DNA of 64,000 bases from Quercus robur (taxonomy: Eukaryota; Streptophyta; Magnoliopsida; Fagales; Fagaceae), in contig NC_065535.1 in assembly GCF_932294415.1 (NCBI RefSeq), positions 15,290,282 through 15,354,281 of the forward strand, read 5' to 3'. The notes under the pieces are model-generated. The model saw only the letters and a list, made by a program, of their open reading frames with translations, did no database searches and was not told the origin of the DNA. A program made the position numbers and the translations under genes. Every line of letters begins with the position of its first letter. The first letter of the stretch is position 1. This document shows, piece by piece, positions 12,425 through 24,427 of this stretch.

Positions 12425-12450
12425 GTATTTCTCCCCCTTTTTCTCTCTGA

Positions 12451-12487
<37 letters not shown>

Positions 12488-13336
12488 TGAAATGCAAACC
12501 GTGAAATGATAAAATGCAAAAGTCTGATGCCTCTCTCTCTATTTATTCTAGTCTTTAAGTCATTATCTCTCTCTCTCTCTTTTGAAATTTGAACTGGAAT
12601 AATCTGATTGGCTGGCTGTGCCAGTGTGCCGAATCTTTACTCTTTCTTTTTTTTTTTTTCTTTTTTTTTGGGAACCAATCTTTACTTTTAACTTTATTTT
12701 GTTTTTTTGTCTGTTTTTTTGGCTTTATCTTATAGCTTTATTCGTTGCTTTTGTCTGTTGGGCAGTGATTCAGTGTGTTGCTGATTAGTAATATGTATTG
12801 TGATTGTGAAATTTTCTGATTGGCAGGTTGTGATTGGGGGATGATTTGTGCTTGTCTGTTGAGTGGGGTTGAGTGGGGTAGGGATAAATGGGCTGATAGG
12901 CAGTGGGCACATGGGGCCGGACAGTAAATGATAATTAAAGCAGTGTAATGTGTTGCACATTACACTGCTTTTATTATGCTGCACATGATATGTATAATGT
13001 TTAGCTCTTTTAGTGTAATGTGCACAAAGAACTAAACAATATAACAAATTAAAGTAATATAATTAATAACAAATAAATTAAAGTAATATAGTTTATTGTT
13101 ACGCTAAACAATAATAATTAAAACAGTATAATTAATCAATGTATTATAAAAGACAAATAAATTAAATTATGTTAGGCTAAATAATAATTAATAATTTTAT
13201 AATTAATGAAACAATAATGTAACAAATTATAGTTTATAAAAAACAAATAAATTAATAAAACAACTAAACAATAATAATTAATAATTTTATTAATATTTCA
13301 AATAAACTTATAGTTTTTTGTTTATTCTTTTGCTAG
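12425..13336 (+). other. intron in the 5' leader of the hAT transposase gene
   Basis: The donor CTCAAG/GTATTT follows a GC-rich leader, and the acceptor TTTTGCTAG lies 4 nt before the transposase ATG. A (TC)n run (about 12457-12482) and AT-rich repeats fill the intron. A leader intron of this kind would leave the coding exon whole. It is predicted from splice-site fit only. Confidence 0.55.
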
Positions 13337-13340
13337 AATT

Positions 13341-15695
13341 ATGGACAAATATTTGATAAGAAAACCACGTACCCAAGATTCAGCTCCTGCACAAGATTCA
13401 TCTTCATCTTCTAAGCGAGTTCGTGTTGACTTTAACTTAGAGAATCTTCCTTCAGATCCTGGGCTACGAGAAAAAATATCATCTTATCATCCTAATCATC
13501 ATGATGAAATAAGAAGATATTATTTAACAAAAGGCCCTTGTCAACCTGTTTTACACAGTGATGATTACCCTATATCTTTTTTTTCTGGAAAGCCCCGTCG
13601 ATTTTTATCCAAATGGTATAAAGATAGATGCTGGTTGGAATATAGTATAGACAAAGATGCAGTATTCTGTTTTTATTGCTACCTATTTGGACAAGACGTT
13701 GGTAAGCAAGGGGGAGGTGACACTTTTGTAACGAAGGGATTCAAACTTTGGAATCAGAAAGATAAGTTAAATTCCCATGTTGGGGGAGTTAATAGTGCTC
13801 ATTACCAAGCTGTCAAAAAGGGTAATGATTTGTTGAATGAAAAGCAACACATTCAAAGTGTTTTTGTTAAGCAATCAAATCAAGATAAAATTGACTATCG
13901 GATTCAATTAAATGCAATAGTTGATTGCATAAGATTCCTTTTATGCCGAGGATTAGCTTTTCGTGGTCACGATGAATCTCAAGATTCAAGTGATAAAGGA
14001 AATTTCCTTGAGCTTGTACAATTTTTGGGGGATCACAATGAATCTATCAATGAAGTGTTGCAAAAAGCTTCGAAAAATTGCAAGCTTACCCACCCTGACA
14101 TTCAAAAAGATATTGTGAATGCAATTGCACGTGAAACATCCAAAGCCATCATCAAGGATCTCGACAATGGGTTCTTTTCAATATTAGTTGATGAGTCACG
14201 TGATATCTCAGTGAAAGAACAAATGGCCCTCGTTCTTCGTTATGTGAACAAAGAAGGAATTATTATAGAGCGATTCCTTGGTATTGTACATGTAGCAAGT
14301 ACTACCGCTTTGTCACTCAAGCATGCTATTGAATGTTTACTTTGTGAACATAATTTGAGTTTATCGAACCTACGTGGGCAAGGTTATGACGGGGCTAGTA
14401 ATATGCAAGGTGATATCAATGGTCTCAAAACTTTAATTTTGAAAGAGAACAAGTCAGCATTTTATGTCCATTGTTTTGCTCATCAACTTCAATTGACACT
14501 TGTTGCTGTTGCTAAAAATCACATTAACATTGCTGAATTTTTTTATGTGGTTAGTAATTTAGTAACTGTTGTTGGAGGCTCTTGTAAGAGACGAGATGCT
14601 CTTCGAGATACACAATTTGCCAAGATTAAAGAAGATTTAGAGAATGGTGTACGTAGAAGTGGGCAAGGTTTGAATCAAGAGACAAATCTTAAACGTCCTG
14701 GTGATACACGTTGGGGATCATATTATGGGACCATTCTCAGTTTGATTTTGATGTTCTCTGCTGTTGTTGATGTACTAGAGATTATTGAAGAAGATGGCCT
14801 CTCCGACCAAAAAGTTGAAGCTCGATCTATTATGAGGTCAATTCTTTCTTTTGAATTTGTCTTTGCTCTACACTTGATGAAAAATATTTTAGGGATCACA
14901 AATGAGTTGTCAATAGCATTACAAAAAAAAAATCAAGATATAGTAAATGCTATGGATCTTGTTAAAGTGTCTAAGCAACGGTTGCAAGTGATGAGAGATG
15001 ATGGATGGGCATCTTTATTGGCTGAAGTATCTTTATTTTGTACCTCACATGATATTCCTATCTTGGACATGGAAGTGATATTTGTAGTTAGTGGGAGGCC
15101 GCGACGCAACACCCAACAAAATACAAATTTACATCATTATCGTGTTGAGCTATTCTACACAGTCATAGATATGCAACTTCAAGAGCTTAACAACCGTTTT
15201 TCTGAAGCGAATACTGATTTGCTACTTTGTATGGCTTGCTTGAATCCAAGTAATTCATTTGTGGCTTTCGATAAGGAAAAGTTGATACGTCTAGCTAAGT
15301 TCTATCCCTCTGATTTTCTTGGGACAGATATTTTGGCACTTGACTCTCAACTGCAAAATTATATTTTTGATATGCGCAGCAATGACTTCTTTTTAGAGCT
15401 TCAAGGAGTTAGTGAACTTGCTGAAAAGTTAGTGAGCACAAGAAAACACGAGACTTATCCATTAGTCTATTTGCTAGTGAAGCTAGCTTTGACCCTTCCA
15501 GTTGCTACTGCAACAGTAGAAAGAAGTTTTTCAGCAATGAAATATGTAAAGAATGAACTGCGCAATCGAATGGGAGATCAATGGATGAATGATTGCTTGA
15601 TTGTGTATATTGAAAAAGATGTAGCTTGTAGCATTGATAATGAGACTATTATGCAACGATTTCAAAATATGAAAACTCGTAGAAAGCAATTGTAA
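13341..15695 (+). CDS. hAT transposase (TTF-type zinc finger, DUF4371, hAT dimerisation domain)
   Basis: A 784-aa uninterrupted ORF, a cut-and-paste transposase of the group often annotated as TTF-type zinc finger or ZMYM1-like protein. An N-terminal basic stretch is followed by the TTF zinc finger around residues 85-160 (W..R.WLEY..., CFYCYLFG). Next comes the DUF4371/RNase H-like core (about 200-400), with LVDESRDIS carrying the first catalytic Asp and GQGYDGASNM the second. The C-terminal dimerisation domain (about 690-770) has ATATVERSFSAM, which supplies the expected Glu, and ends in a run of short helices. The ATG at 13341 opens MDKYLIRKPR, the usual start of this family, and lies just after a good splice acceptor. 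No frameshift or stop is present and all three catalytic acidic residues are there. It is expected to act in the nucleus on its own element ends and possibly on related MITEs. Confidence 0.95.
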   Translation: MDKYLIRKPRTQDSAPAQDSSSSSKRVRVDFNLENLPSDPGLREKISSYHPNHHDEIRRYYLTKGPCQPVLHSDDYPISFFSGKPRRFLSKWYKDRCWLEYSIDKDAVFCFYCYLFGQDVGKQGGGDTFVTKGFKLWNQKDKLNSHVGGVNSAHYQAVKKGNDLLNEKQHIQSVFVKQSNQDKIDYRIQLNAIVDCIRFLLCRGLAFRGHDESQDSSDKGNFLELVQFLGDHNESINEVLQKASKNCKLTHPDIQKDIVNAIARETSKAIIKDLDNGFFSILVDESRDISVKEQMALVLRYVNKEGIIIERFLGIVHVASTTALSLKHAIECLLCEHNLSLSNLRGQGYDGASNMQGDINGLKTLILKENKSAFYVHCFAHQLQLTLVAVAKNHINIAEFFYVVSNLVTVVGGSCKRRDALRDTQFAKIKEDLENGVRRSGQGLNQETNLKRPGDTRWGSYYGTILSLILMFSAVVDVLEIIEEDGLSDQKVEARSIMRSILSFEFVFALHLMKNILGITNELSIALQKKNQDIVNAMDLVKVSKQRLQVMRDDGWASLLAEVSLFCTSHDIPILDMEVIFVVSGRPRRNTQQNTNLHHYRVELFYTVIDMQLQELNNRFSEANTDLLLCMACLNPSNSFVAFDKEKLIRLAKFYPSDFLGTDILALDSQLQNYIFDMRSNDFFLELQGVSELAEKLVSTRKHETYPLVYLLVKLALTLPVATATVERSFSAMKYVKNELRNRMGDQWMNDCLIVYIEKDVACSIDNETIMQRFQNMKTRRKQL

Positions 15696-15828
15696 ATTCT
15701 ATGTATTTGTGTATTTTTTGATTGTTGTTGTTGTCAATATATAAAATTTTCTTTTTATTAGATTGTGTAATTTATGCTTATTGAGGAACACCCTGAAAAT
15801 ATTTCCTGGAGTCGCCACTGGAAGGTGG

Positions 15829-17340
15829 TATTAAAAATTTTCTTAAGTATACCTGCTAACAAAACCAATTTAGTGTGACAAATATGACTAATGATGAAAC
15901 TAAAATTGTCAGTCGTTGAAGTCGTCCAGATAGCCCTGGTGCAACTTGCAAGAACACAAGAGAAGGTAGCAAAATGGGTCACCAGTGTGGTGCTGCCGGC
16001 AAGCCTCCGATGATAAAGTTAGAATGAGAGAGAGAATTGGAATGTTTTTAGCTGGTAAGAATGAGTTCAAATCTTCTGTATCACTCTCCCTATTCCACTC
16101 TATACTCCACAAATAAAAATTTGACACATGTCTACCTATTTAATTAAATGCTAATTTTTTGCCTTTTTATATTCCAAATTTTCAGTTTCCTAAAAAAAAT
16201 TTAAAACAAAAAACCAACACATGTTCAACGACCACCATCACCGGTCCAACCAGCAGAGTGAGAATAGTAATAAGGAAATCAATCAATTCCTTGCCTGCTT
16301 CAGCGAAGAGCACTTGGTGTCTCTTTTTGTCAATCAAAAGCTTCAAGCTTACCTTAGTGGCTGCCATGTTTTGTATGCTGCTTAGAGCATTTACCTTAGT
16401 GGCTAACTTAGGTCCACCGTAGTGGCTACCTTAGGTCCACATCTCAGCCGCCAGGTCCACACCAACACATGGTTTTGTTGTGTTTATTTTGTTGTGTGGC
16501 ACAGTGCTTCGTGGTTTTCTATTCTTGAAAATTTTCAGTTTCTGTGTGCTGATTGATTAATTGTGGTAATCAAAGTACGGACAAAAGGTTACGCACTGAC
16601 TTGTACCAATTTGGGGTTAAGTATCTGGTAAATTTTTGATGGATTGTTTGTTGGTGGTGACCGGTGAAGATGTGTTGGTGTTTTTTTTTTTTTTTTTTGG
16701 GTAACTGGCTAGCCGGCTAAGGTGTGGACCTGGCGGCAGTAGTGGATGGCCAATGACAATGTTGGTGATCTCTTTTTAGTGGAGCCGGCGAAGTTGGTGG
16801 TGGACCGATGCTGGTGGCCGTTGAACAAGTGTTGGTTTTTTGTTCTAATTTTTTAGGGAACTGAAAGTTTGGAATAAAAAAAAGGCAAAAAATTAGCATC
16901 TAATTAAATAGGTAGACATGTGTCAAATTTTTATTTGTGGAGCATAAAGTGGAGCAGAGAGAGTGGTACAGAAGATTTGGACTCGGTAAGAATAACTCTG
17001 TATTTGTATCATTTACCTTTGGTGGTGCGTGGTATTTATAGGTTTTCCTTCTCCTAACCGTTGGAACCACCATTAATAGTGGTTTAATTCTCTTCTTAGG
17101 TAACGTTCTTGGCATTCAATGTAGGGGAGATGGAATCTCTTGACACCTAATACTTGAATATAGGAGCCTCTAAACTGTAGCTTTGTTTCGTCCAAACCGT
17201 AACGGTTCTACTAATAATGGTGACATTTATGGCTCGTTCCTCATCCTTAGTTGCTTCGAGACGAACGATTCCATCGGGCTTATCAACTAACATCAACTAA
17301 ATGAAGACAACTGCCCCTTTATTTCCTAGGTACTTTATTA
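15829..17340. mobile_element. LTR remnant split by a Mutator-like element
   Basis: 15880-16053 and 16994-17340 read as one LTR-like sequence once the 922-bp element between them is removed. It contains CGTCCAGATAGCCCTGG, a GTCACCAGTGTGGTG stretch, CCTCCGATG...AAAGTTAG, a TATA-like TATTTATAGG and CCGTTGGAACC. The same order of motifs recurs at about 28640-29000, so this is a repeated LTR family (probably Ty3/gypsy). No internal coding region is attached. Confidence 0.55.
16063..16984. mobile_element. non-autonomous Mutator-like element (922 bp), long TIRs, perfect 9-bp TSD
   Basis: The first roughly 190 bp (GAGTTCAAATCTTCTGTA...) is an inverted copy of the last 190 bp (...TACAGAAGATTTGGACTC). 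Identical 9-bp duplications GGTAAGAAT lie at 16054-16062 and 16985-16993, the size made by MULE transposases. The middle holds repeated TTAGGTCCAC and AGTGGCT words and a poly(T) tract, with no transposase. It sits inside an older LTR. Confidence 0.92.
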
Positions 17341-19440
17341 GTTTATTGTCCTGGGCCCAAATCAGTTCTGCTTCATTATTTTTTTTGGGTAGAGGATTTG
17401 GTCCATTGTGGTTGAATTCTAGGCCTCACCAAGATATAACTGTTCACTAACCGTCAGAGCATTGTTAACCAAGCAAAACTGCACAACAATTAATAAGTAT
17501 AACCGTACCCTATGTTTAATAGTTAACTTTGTCTTAATTGCTTTCAATAATAATTTACAGATAGATATCAATCAATTCAAGGTATCGAGAATGCAAAAGT
17601 AGTTTTAGTTCAATTATTTGAAGGGGGGGAAAAATATGGGCGATCAAAGCCAGCCTAGGCTTAAGACATTAAGGACCTCCAAGAAGATCTTTAAAATATT
17701 AGACCAATAAAAGTCAAATTCAATTAAAATCCTAAAAATTATTACAAAAAAAGAAGCGATATGAGTGTGTGGAATGACCATCGAACATCAATTTTCCTTA
17801 AAAATTTATGTTTCTATAAAATTACTTATTTTTCAAAAAATAATTTTCTTTCTTTTAACTCATTTTTTCTAATACTACCCAACTCTAAAAGATGCGAAAT
17901 TTTTTTTCATCAAAACAATATTAGCATTATCCTATTTCGAGTCGGCCCCATTCCAGAGGACCAGATCATGACCCTTTTTTTTATCTGATAATATTTGTAT
18001 ATTGCATGGCATGGTCCAGACCAAATATTTATTTATATTTAATATTCTCTATTTGGTGGTGCATTGGCAGTGGTTCCTTGCATATGCAGTCTGCATTTCT
18101 GAGCCATGCAGTTGCTAGAGATCCAAGGACCACTGAACTAGGATCCTGTGCTTCTGAAAAATTTTAGATAGGTTTGGGTGTAAATGTATATCTTGAGCCT
18201 CGAAGAGTCTCCCTCTGTCAGTGAAATGTCACAGGCCTATGTCAATCATCACAAAATCAACAAAATGTTCTAACTTCGAACAGTCCAGTACTAGGATAGA
18301 TATTGAGAATTATTATTGGCTGAAAAATATTCAATTTGTTATATAAAAAGGCTGTTTTATAGTACCACAAATTTAGTCACAACTCTTTTATATAATATAT
18401 TGTAATCATTTGTTTGTCACTTTACATGAATTTATCATTTATAGTCAATCATATATAAGAATTGAGACAAAAATTATGAATTTATTTGTGGTACAAATGT
18501 TTTTTGATAATGAAATTTATCTAAAAATTAAAAAGAAGAACCAGCTAGCTATGCTAAAAAAGTTCAAACAAGACCAAGAACATTTTTTCTTTTTCATTAA
18601 ACTATCTAGAGTCTAAACCTAGTGAGAACAATTAGATCACGCACCCAAAAAGTTTGGACCCAGTGGGGGGAATCTCTTATAAGATTTTCAATTTTCCCAC
18701 TTTAGGATTGAGCCACTGACCAAGCCGAAGTTAAGTTATATTCAATACATGAATACATCTAGTCTAGTTTCATAGACCCAAAAAAGGATATCCATGCTAA
18801 AACCTCATGAAGACCATCACCTAATCATTATATAATCATGATTAAAGTTAAACAAAGGCTGGCGCTTGAAATTCATGCCCATTTGTTCAGGCACAAAGGG
18901 GTCCACATAAGCCTCAGCCTATTGTGGAATATATGTCAGAGACCTTTTTTAAGGTTTAAACTTAATTAGTAGAAATTAATAATTATGGAGAAACAGCACT
19001 CCGACTAAAAGCATGGGCAGTGAAGGAGGGGCGTGCAGCATGTGGAATCATATTTCTAATTGCGTTTACCAAAATTTTAATTATTAAGATTGGACTTAAT
19101 TAATTATATTTGCATGGGCACTTAGAGCTAATCATTAAGTTTGGGCTTAATTATAATTTTTTGGGGGAATTTGAGGTTTCACGTGGAGGAAGACGCGCTT
19201 TACAGAAACAAAAGTTACATAACCATTTTTTCACCCAAAAAAAAAAAAAAAGCAAGAAAAAGGGTTGGGGGTCACAAAACCATATGATAGGCTGCACATG
19301 AAAATGCTTAGTTTTTCCATATATTAATTAGATTATTCCTTCTATAAAGAAAATAAAAAGATGGTTCAAAATGAACATATTGTAATTTCTATTGAACACA
19401 ATCTCAAGCAGAATTGTCAAAGGTTTTCAATCATTATGCT
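17341..19440. other. intergenic AT-rich DNA, no gene seen
   Basis: Unstructured AT-rich sequence. Short ORFs on + at 17761-17988 and 18410-18616 are rich in Phe/Lys/Asn and show no domain. Confidence 0.45.
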
Positions 19441-19740
19441 ATAGTGTGCTTGTAGCCATTTTAGGGTATTATTGGTCATTTAAGAAATTTTGGGAGTATT
19501 CCAGTCATTTCAAAGGTTTTGACATATTTTTGGTCATTTTAGAAGTTTTGAGGGTATTTTAGATCAATTTAAATGTTTCAGGATTATTTTGGTCATTTTA
19601 TAGGATGCATGGTTTTTTTTTTTTTTTTTTTTGGTCATTTTAGAGGTTTCAGTAGTATTTTTGAGGTCTTAGGGGTAGTTCAATCATTTTGGGTAATCCA
19701 AAGGTACTTTTGAGGTTCAAGGAAAATTTGGCATTTTTAG
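19441..19740. repeat. degenerate tandem repeats, about 33-38 bp units
   Basis: Repeated versions of TTGGTCATTTTAGA.GTTT.G.GGGTATTTT run across the region, interrupted by a poly(T) tract at about 19613-19632. Unit length and sequence drift, which points to an old minisatellite. Confidence 0.65.
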
Positions 19741-20114
19741 GTGTTGAGACATTTTCAATCAATTGATTAATACAATAATTTTAATTGTTTATGTTTATGA
19801 AACAAAGAATTGACACAATTCAGTATATTCAATGTAGAAAATTTCCAAAAAATGTACACAATTTCAAAGAATGAATAAAATTATGTATATTTAAAATACA
19901 CTATTTTTCGAAGAATGTATACAATTTTGTATATTCAATACGTAAAATTTTAAATAAAATAAAATGTGGAATAGATAATCTAATGTTGATGTTTTGGAAA
20001 AATGATTAGATATAATAGAAAAAGTAGATTCTTATATAAAAATATACATAAATTTTTGCACGAGTTGATGCAAATCATATTAGCAATGGAAGTGCCACAA
20101 AGTATGGAGACGGA

Positions 20115-20395
20115 AACTGGGGAAGTCATTCTATTGATTGGGTAAAGCTTAATGTGGATGCCACTTGAAAAGAAGGTAGAGCTAGCAGCCTAGCATGGTG
20201 GTTTTATCTATAAACCATAGTAGAAGAAGCTCGAAGACTTCTGCCCAAAATGGCTAAGCAGTGTCTGCTTTCAACGCTAAAACACTTGAAGTTAGGCTAG
20301 CAGCTAGCTAGCAGTTGAGGTTGCATTCCTTTGAGATAAAAGTAAATTGTGACAGATTAATCCGTATCAACTTTACTGTCTAGTTAGTTTTTGTT
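20115..20395 (+). pseudogene. LINE RNase H domain relic
   Basis: One frame reads DWVKLNVDAT with the first RNase H Asp, then stops. Shifted frames give VEEARRLLPKMA and AFNAKTLEVRLA, then LHSFEIKVNCDRL. This matches the RVT_3-type RNase H found at the C-terminus of plant L1-like LINEs. Several stops and shifts show that it is long dead. It lies about 300 bp from the 3' end of the kinase gene and on the opposite strand. Confidence 0.6.
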
Positions 20396-20693
20396 GACAA
20401 ATAATAAAAAATAAAAAAGCAAAAGAACTGATACAAATGAAAAACAACAAGGCCAATTTAATTACCAAAAATAAAAGCCTACACAGTTCTTAAACCAACA
20501 TGATACAATTCTATTATTTTTACACAAATACCTATGCCCCTGATTTTGGCATGAGACCAGGTCTCTTATCGGCTATAACTTATAACTTAAAGCTTCATAC
20601 TAATAAAAAATACTAACTTATACATAAAATAGTAGTCACATGCACTTCACCAGAGACATTTGTAAGAGCAAAATCTAGCTTCAAACTAGTTAT

Positions 20694-22277
20694 TTAAGCT
20701 CTAGCTCCAGCTCGATTAACACCATGCTTTTGGTGAATTGGAGACTTATGATAGTTATGGTGATGTTGGTGTCTATCTTCTTTGCGTTTATTGGGCTTAG
20801 GATTGGGCTTAGGATTATGCTTCGGCTCAGCTACTTTTTCCTTAATAGCATTGATCTTCTCCAATTCCTCCAAAACTTCATTCATGGATGGACGATTTTT
20901 TGGGTCAGATTCTAGACATTTCTGTATTAGCTGGGCCGCACAGAATGCACCTTTAATTGGGTAATTTTCACATAGCCTTGGGTCCATTATTTTCTTCAGT
21001 TTCTTTTTTTCAGAAAGAGATGTTTTGGCCCATTCCACCAAGTTTTGTTCACCGCTGGGCCGGTTGGGGTCGAGGGCCCGTATGCCCGTTAGCATTTCGA
21101 GCAAAACGACGCCGAATCCGTAGACGTCACTTCTTACGTACAAGTGACCTGTGGATTCAACAAAAGTGCCATTTTTGATGTGGAATAGTGAAAGTGATTA
21201 CTTTCGATCCTCTCCAAAAGAGGAAAATGAAATGACTACTACTAGGTTTCTCAACCAAAAAAAAAGAAAAGAAAAGTAAAGTGACTACTAGTCTCACACG
21301 TTATGAAAATAATTGTAAAATAAAATAATGTCATTTTCTCTTGTTTTTATTTTATTTTTGTTAATAATGCAAAAGTACATTGGAGCTGACCGAGTTATAT
21401 GCTTGACTTTTTCTTTTTCAATTTTTTTTTTTTAATACTAAAGTTATATGCTTAACAATCTCTATTCAAAGATTCGGGTTGAATTTGGCACCAGATCACC
21501 AGCCCAACTATTTGAACCGATCTAGAATTAATAACTATGATTCTAAATTTCTAATATCATTATCAAAAAAATTAAAACAATATTATTGAGTAGGATTAAT
21601 ATTTTTATTATTTAAAATTTTCTTGAAAAATAAAGTAAATGAAAATTGGGTAATTACCAGTTGCAACATATTCAGGAGCGGCGTAGCCATAAGTACCCAT
21701 GACCCGGGTTGTCACATGCGAGTTCCCGTTTACTGGGCCCAATTTTGCGAGTCCAAAGTCTGACAGCTTTGCGTTGAAATTCTGGAATAACAAACATTTT
21801 ATTTTAGAGCCAAACCAAGCAATCAAAGTCAAAACCCCACAACAAGATATATAATCTGTTCTCTTCTCAAATAAATAAATAAATTTATTTATAAAATTTG
21901 TTCCAGACTTTATTATAAAATATTTATATATAAAAAAAATAAAAAAATAAAAAGTTAGAAAGAGTTTAATTTAATTACCCCATCCAGCAATATGTTGGAT
22001 GACTTAAAATCACGGTAGATCACCGATTTTTCTGATGTGTGCAAAAAACTAAGGCCTCGAGCTGCTCCTAATGCTATTTTGAGCCTCACATCCCATGCAA
22101 GTGGTTCTGCACCTCCTATTATTTCATCATAGAATTAGATCAAATGAACTAAATAAAATAATCTTCTCCATTTTTATTAGTATAAATGAAATTGCAAAGA
22201 AAAATCCATATATATCCTTTGTTTTTATTACTATCATTCGTAGTTATATATATATATATATATATATTTGTAGTTGT

Positions 22278-22311
<34 letters not shown>

Positions 22312-24427
22312 TTCTTACTTCTGAAGAGGTGGTTTTCCAGGCTTCCCTTTTGCATGTATTCGTAAACAAGGAGGTATTCTTTATCTTCCCAACAATAGCC
22401 GAGGAGCCTAACCAGGTTGGGATGAGAGAATTTCCCCAAGAATTTTACCTCCGACTGTACCCACAAATTAATACATGTAATCAACTTCAACACTATCAAT
22501 AAATTGATTCACTTCTATCTTATAATAATCTTGTGTTTTCATTGTGTTTCTGTGGTATATACAAGTCCTCTCTTCGTCTCATAAATGTATTGTTTATAAT
22601 TAAATTTGCATGGGAGGAAAATAAAAAATATATATATGTACTTTCTAAAATTTCAAGGTCTAAAGTGATTTCATTGTAACAAATAGAAATTTTTTATAGG
22701 AATATTTAAAGGTATGTTTTGTGATTTTTTTATTTTATTTTATAAATTTTTAAAGACAAGTTGTATAAAAGTATAGTATACCTATTATATATATTTTAAA
22801 AAAAAAAATGCGTCCTTTAAAAAACTATACATAAACTTGAGGCGAGAATAAGCAAGGATTTTAAAGCAAAAACAAACATTCCCTAAAAGGTAATATGCAT
22901 ATTGTTATGATTATTCTTTTAGCAGTCACATGTTTGTGAAAATGAAATTGGTACAATTAATGTACTGATATAGCATAGTTATTTATATATTCATTTCTCA
23001 AAGTAGAACCACAAGTGTTTATACAACATCTTTAAGATTTATAGAATCATTGCCAATAGGCACTTAGGGCGCAAAAACTGTTTTAAAAACAGCTTCAAAA
23101 ATAAATGAAATTGTAATTCAAAGTGATGATTATCAATGTCTCCTAGAAAGATTCCCATGCTCATTTGGTTGTGTACAATTAGAGAAAACTTGTTCAATTG
23201 AATAAAAAGCACTAGTATTTCTACAAAAAGTAGCACGGATAAACAGCAAAACATGTCGCAGTGGGTCTTCCCAATTATTAGTTGTAAGGACTTCTGGTAT
23301 CAATAAAACTCATTTCTCACCACTAAAAACACCATAAACTACAAGTAAAAACTCCTATCACATGTAATATAAACGTTAATTCACCATATAAGCAAAGAGA
23401 GAAACGGCGCCGGTTCTATTGAATTGTACCTAACTAATTAATCTAGACTCCTAGAAAATATCAATGAAACACAATTGTACTTTTATGCATTGTGCCTCCA
23501 ATTTCCTAGTCAACGTGCGGTTTGTGTATTAAACAATTTAAACTTGTACATGAACAAAAGAAAAAAAACAAAAAAGTCAATTATAATTTTTAATTACCTG
23601 CCATTCTTGCAAACCTTGAGGGCTATCAGGGTTGGATTTCTTGACTGCAACAGCGATTCCGATACCGACTTTTGATGGTGCATAGGTGGTCTCGTCGATC
23701 CAGCCTTTGAAAACTCTTCCAAAGCCACCTTCACCTAGCACTGTGTCTGGTCTGAAATTTCTTGTGGCACTCTTTAGCTCTGCCAAAGTGAACATTTTCA
23801 GGTTCGGTGTTATGACCTTGCCGGTGATCAGAGGAGGAGGAGGAAGAGGCATTTCCTCCACCCTGTTGATGTTGTTGATCTCGGCGCTGCTGTTTTGGGT
23901 GGTTGCATTATTGCTGCTGCTGCTGTTTTTTGAAGACCACAAGCTTGGTTTGCTATAAGTGACTGATGATGTTTCTGCTTATTATTCACACATGAAAGCA
24001 AAACTACGTGTCAATCATTCAAACAATAAAGCTAAATAACTATCAATAATATGAATCAGAGTTATATATTATCCAAAGTAACAAAGAATATGATTTCAGA
24101 TAAAATAAAACAGACTGACAGACAAAAAAAGAAATACATGTAATAACCCAACTTTAGTAGTTGATTGAGATAATCATTATCGACCACAAATTTCGGGACA
24201 TAGAAACATAGTTCTACAACGTATAACTGAAATAAACTTTATTTTATCTTATTTTTCTTGGAAATTTAACCAACTAGAAATAACAAGAAAACCAAGAGGA
24301 GAAAAGGAATTGATTGGTTTGATATATATATATATATATATAGGAATAGGTAGGTACCTGGGCTTGAATGTTTGGTGATACTTGGGCTGCCATGGTTGTT
24401 TACACGAGCTCCGAAACAATTTCCCAT
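20694..24427 (-). CDS. receptor-like cytoplasmic kinase, subfamily VII (PBL/PIX-type), six exons, 432 aa
   Basis: Exons: 24427-24358, 23974-23598, 22454-22319, 22115-21979, 21781-21658 and 21148-20694, all with GT-AG borders. The total is 1299 nt, an exact 433 codons. The protein begins MGNCFG, a Gly2 myristoylation plus Cys4 palmitoylation signal, so it should sit on the plasma membrane. A Ser/Asn-rich linker precedes the kinase domain: P-loop GEGGFG 104-109, Lys135 in VAVK, Glu151 in [11 protein letters not shown] with catalytic Asp230, DFG 248-250 and APE 275-277. GTYGYAAPE is typical of RLCK-VII. The tail after about residue 370 is unusually rich in His, Lys and Pro. Members phosphorylate downstream targets of cell-surface immune or growth receptors; the substrate is unknown here. 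Closest by eye to the PIX13/PBL group. The 5' leader carries a (TC)n run near 24632-24650. No lesions were seen. Confidence 0.93.
22243..22310. repeat. (TA)n microsatellites in kinase intron 3
   Basis: Two long TA runs, separated by TTTGTAGTTGTAGA, lie directly downstream (in gene direction) of the exon 3 donor. Confidence 0.9.

Larger units (their letters stand above)
11613..15820 (+). mobile_element. complete hAT transposon, 4208 bp, perfect TSD, intact transposase
   Basis: The ends CAGTGGCGGCGCCACG and GGAGTCGCCACTG are short terminal inverted repeats. They are bracketed by identical 8-bp duplications GAAGGTGG (11605-11612 and 15821-15828), the hAT signature. Inside are a subterminal palindrome (11631-11664), repeated GGAACACCCTGA-type subterminal words at both ends (about 11649, 11710, 11742, 11759 and 15784), a GC-rich 5' leader (12230-12425), a leader intron and one long transposase ORF. 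Everything expected of an autonomous element is present. The ORF is uninterrupted, so the copy is either young or still under selection. Whether it is expressed or mobile cannot be told from sequence. Confidence 0.95.

Noticed and set aside
11969-12450. Overlapping + ORFs and a GC-rich, CGTCGTC-repeating stretch that might look like a host exon
   Set aside because: It lies inside the hAT element between its left end and the transposase, opens with poly-Lys from an A-run, and is better explained as the transposase leader exon.
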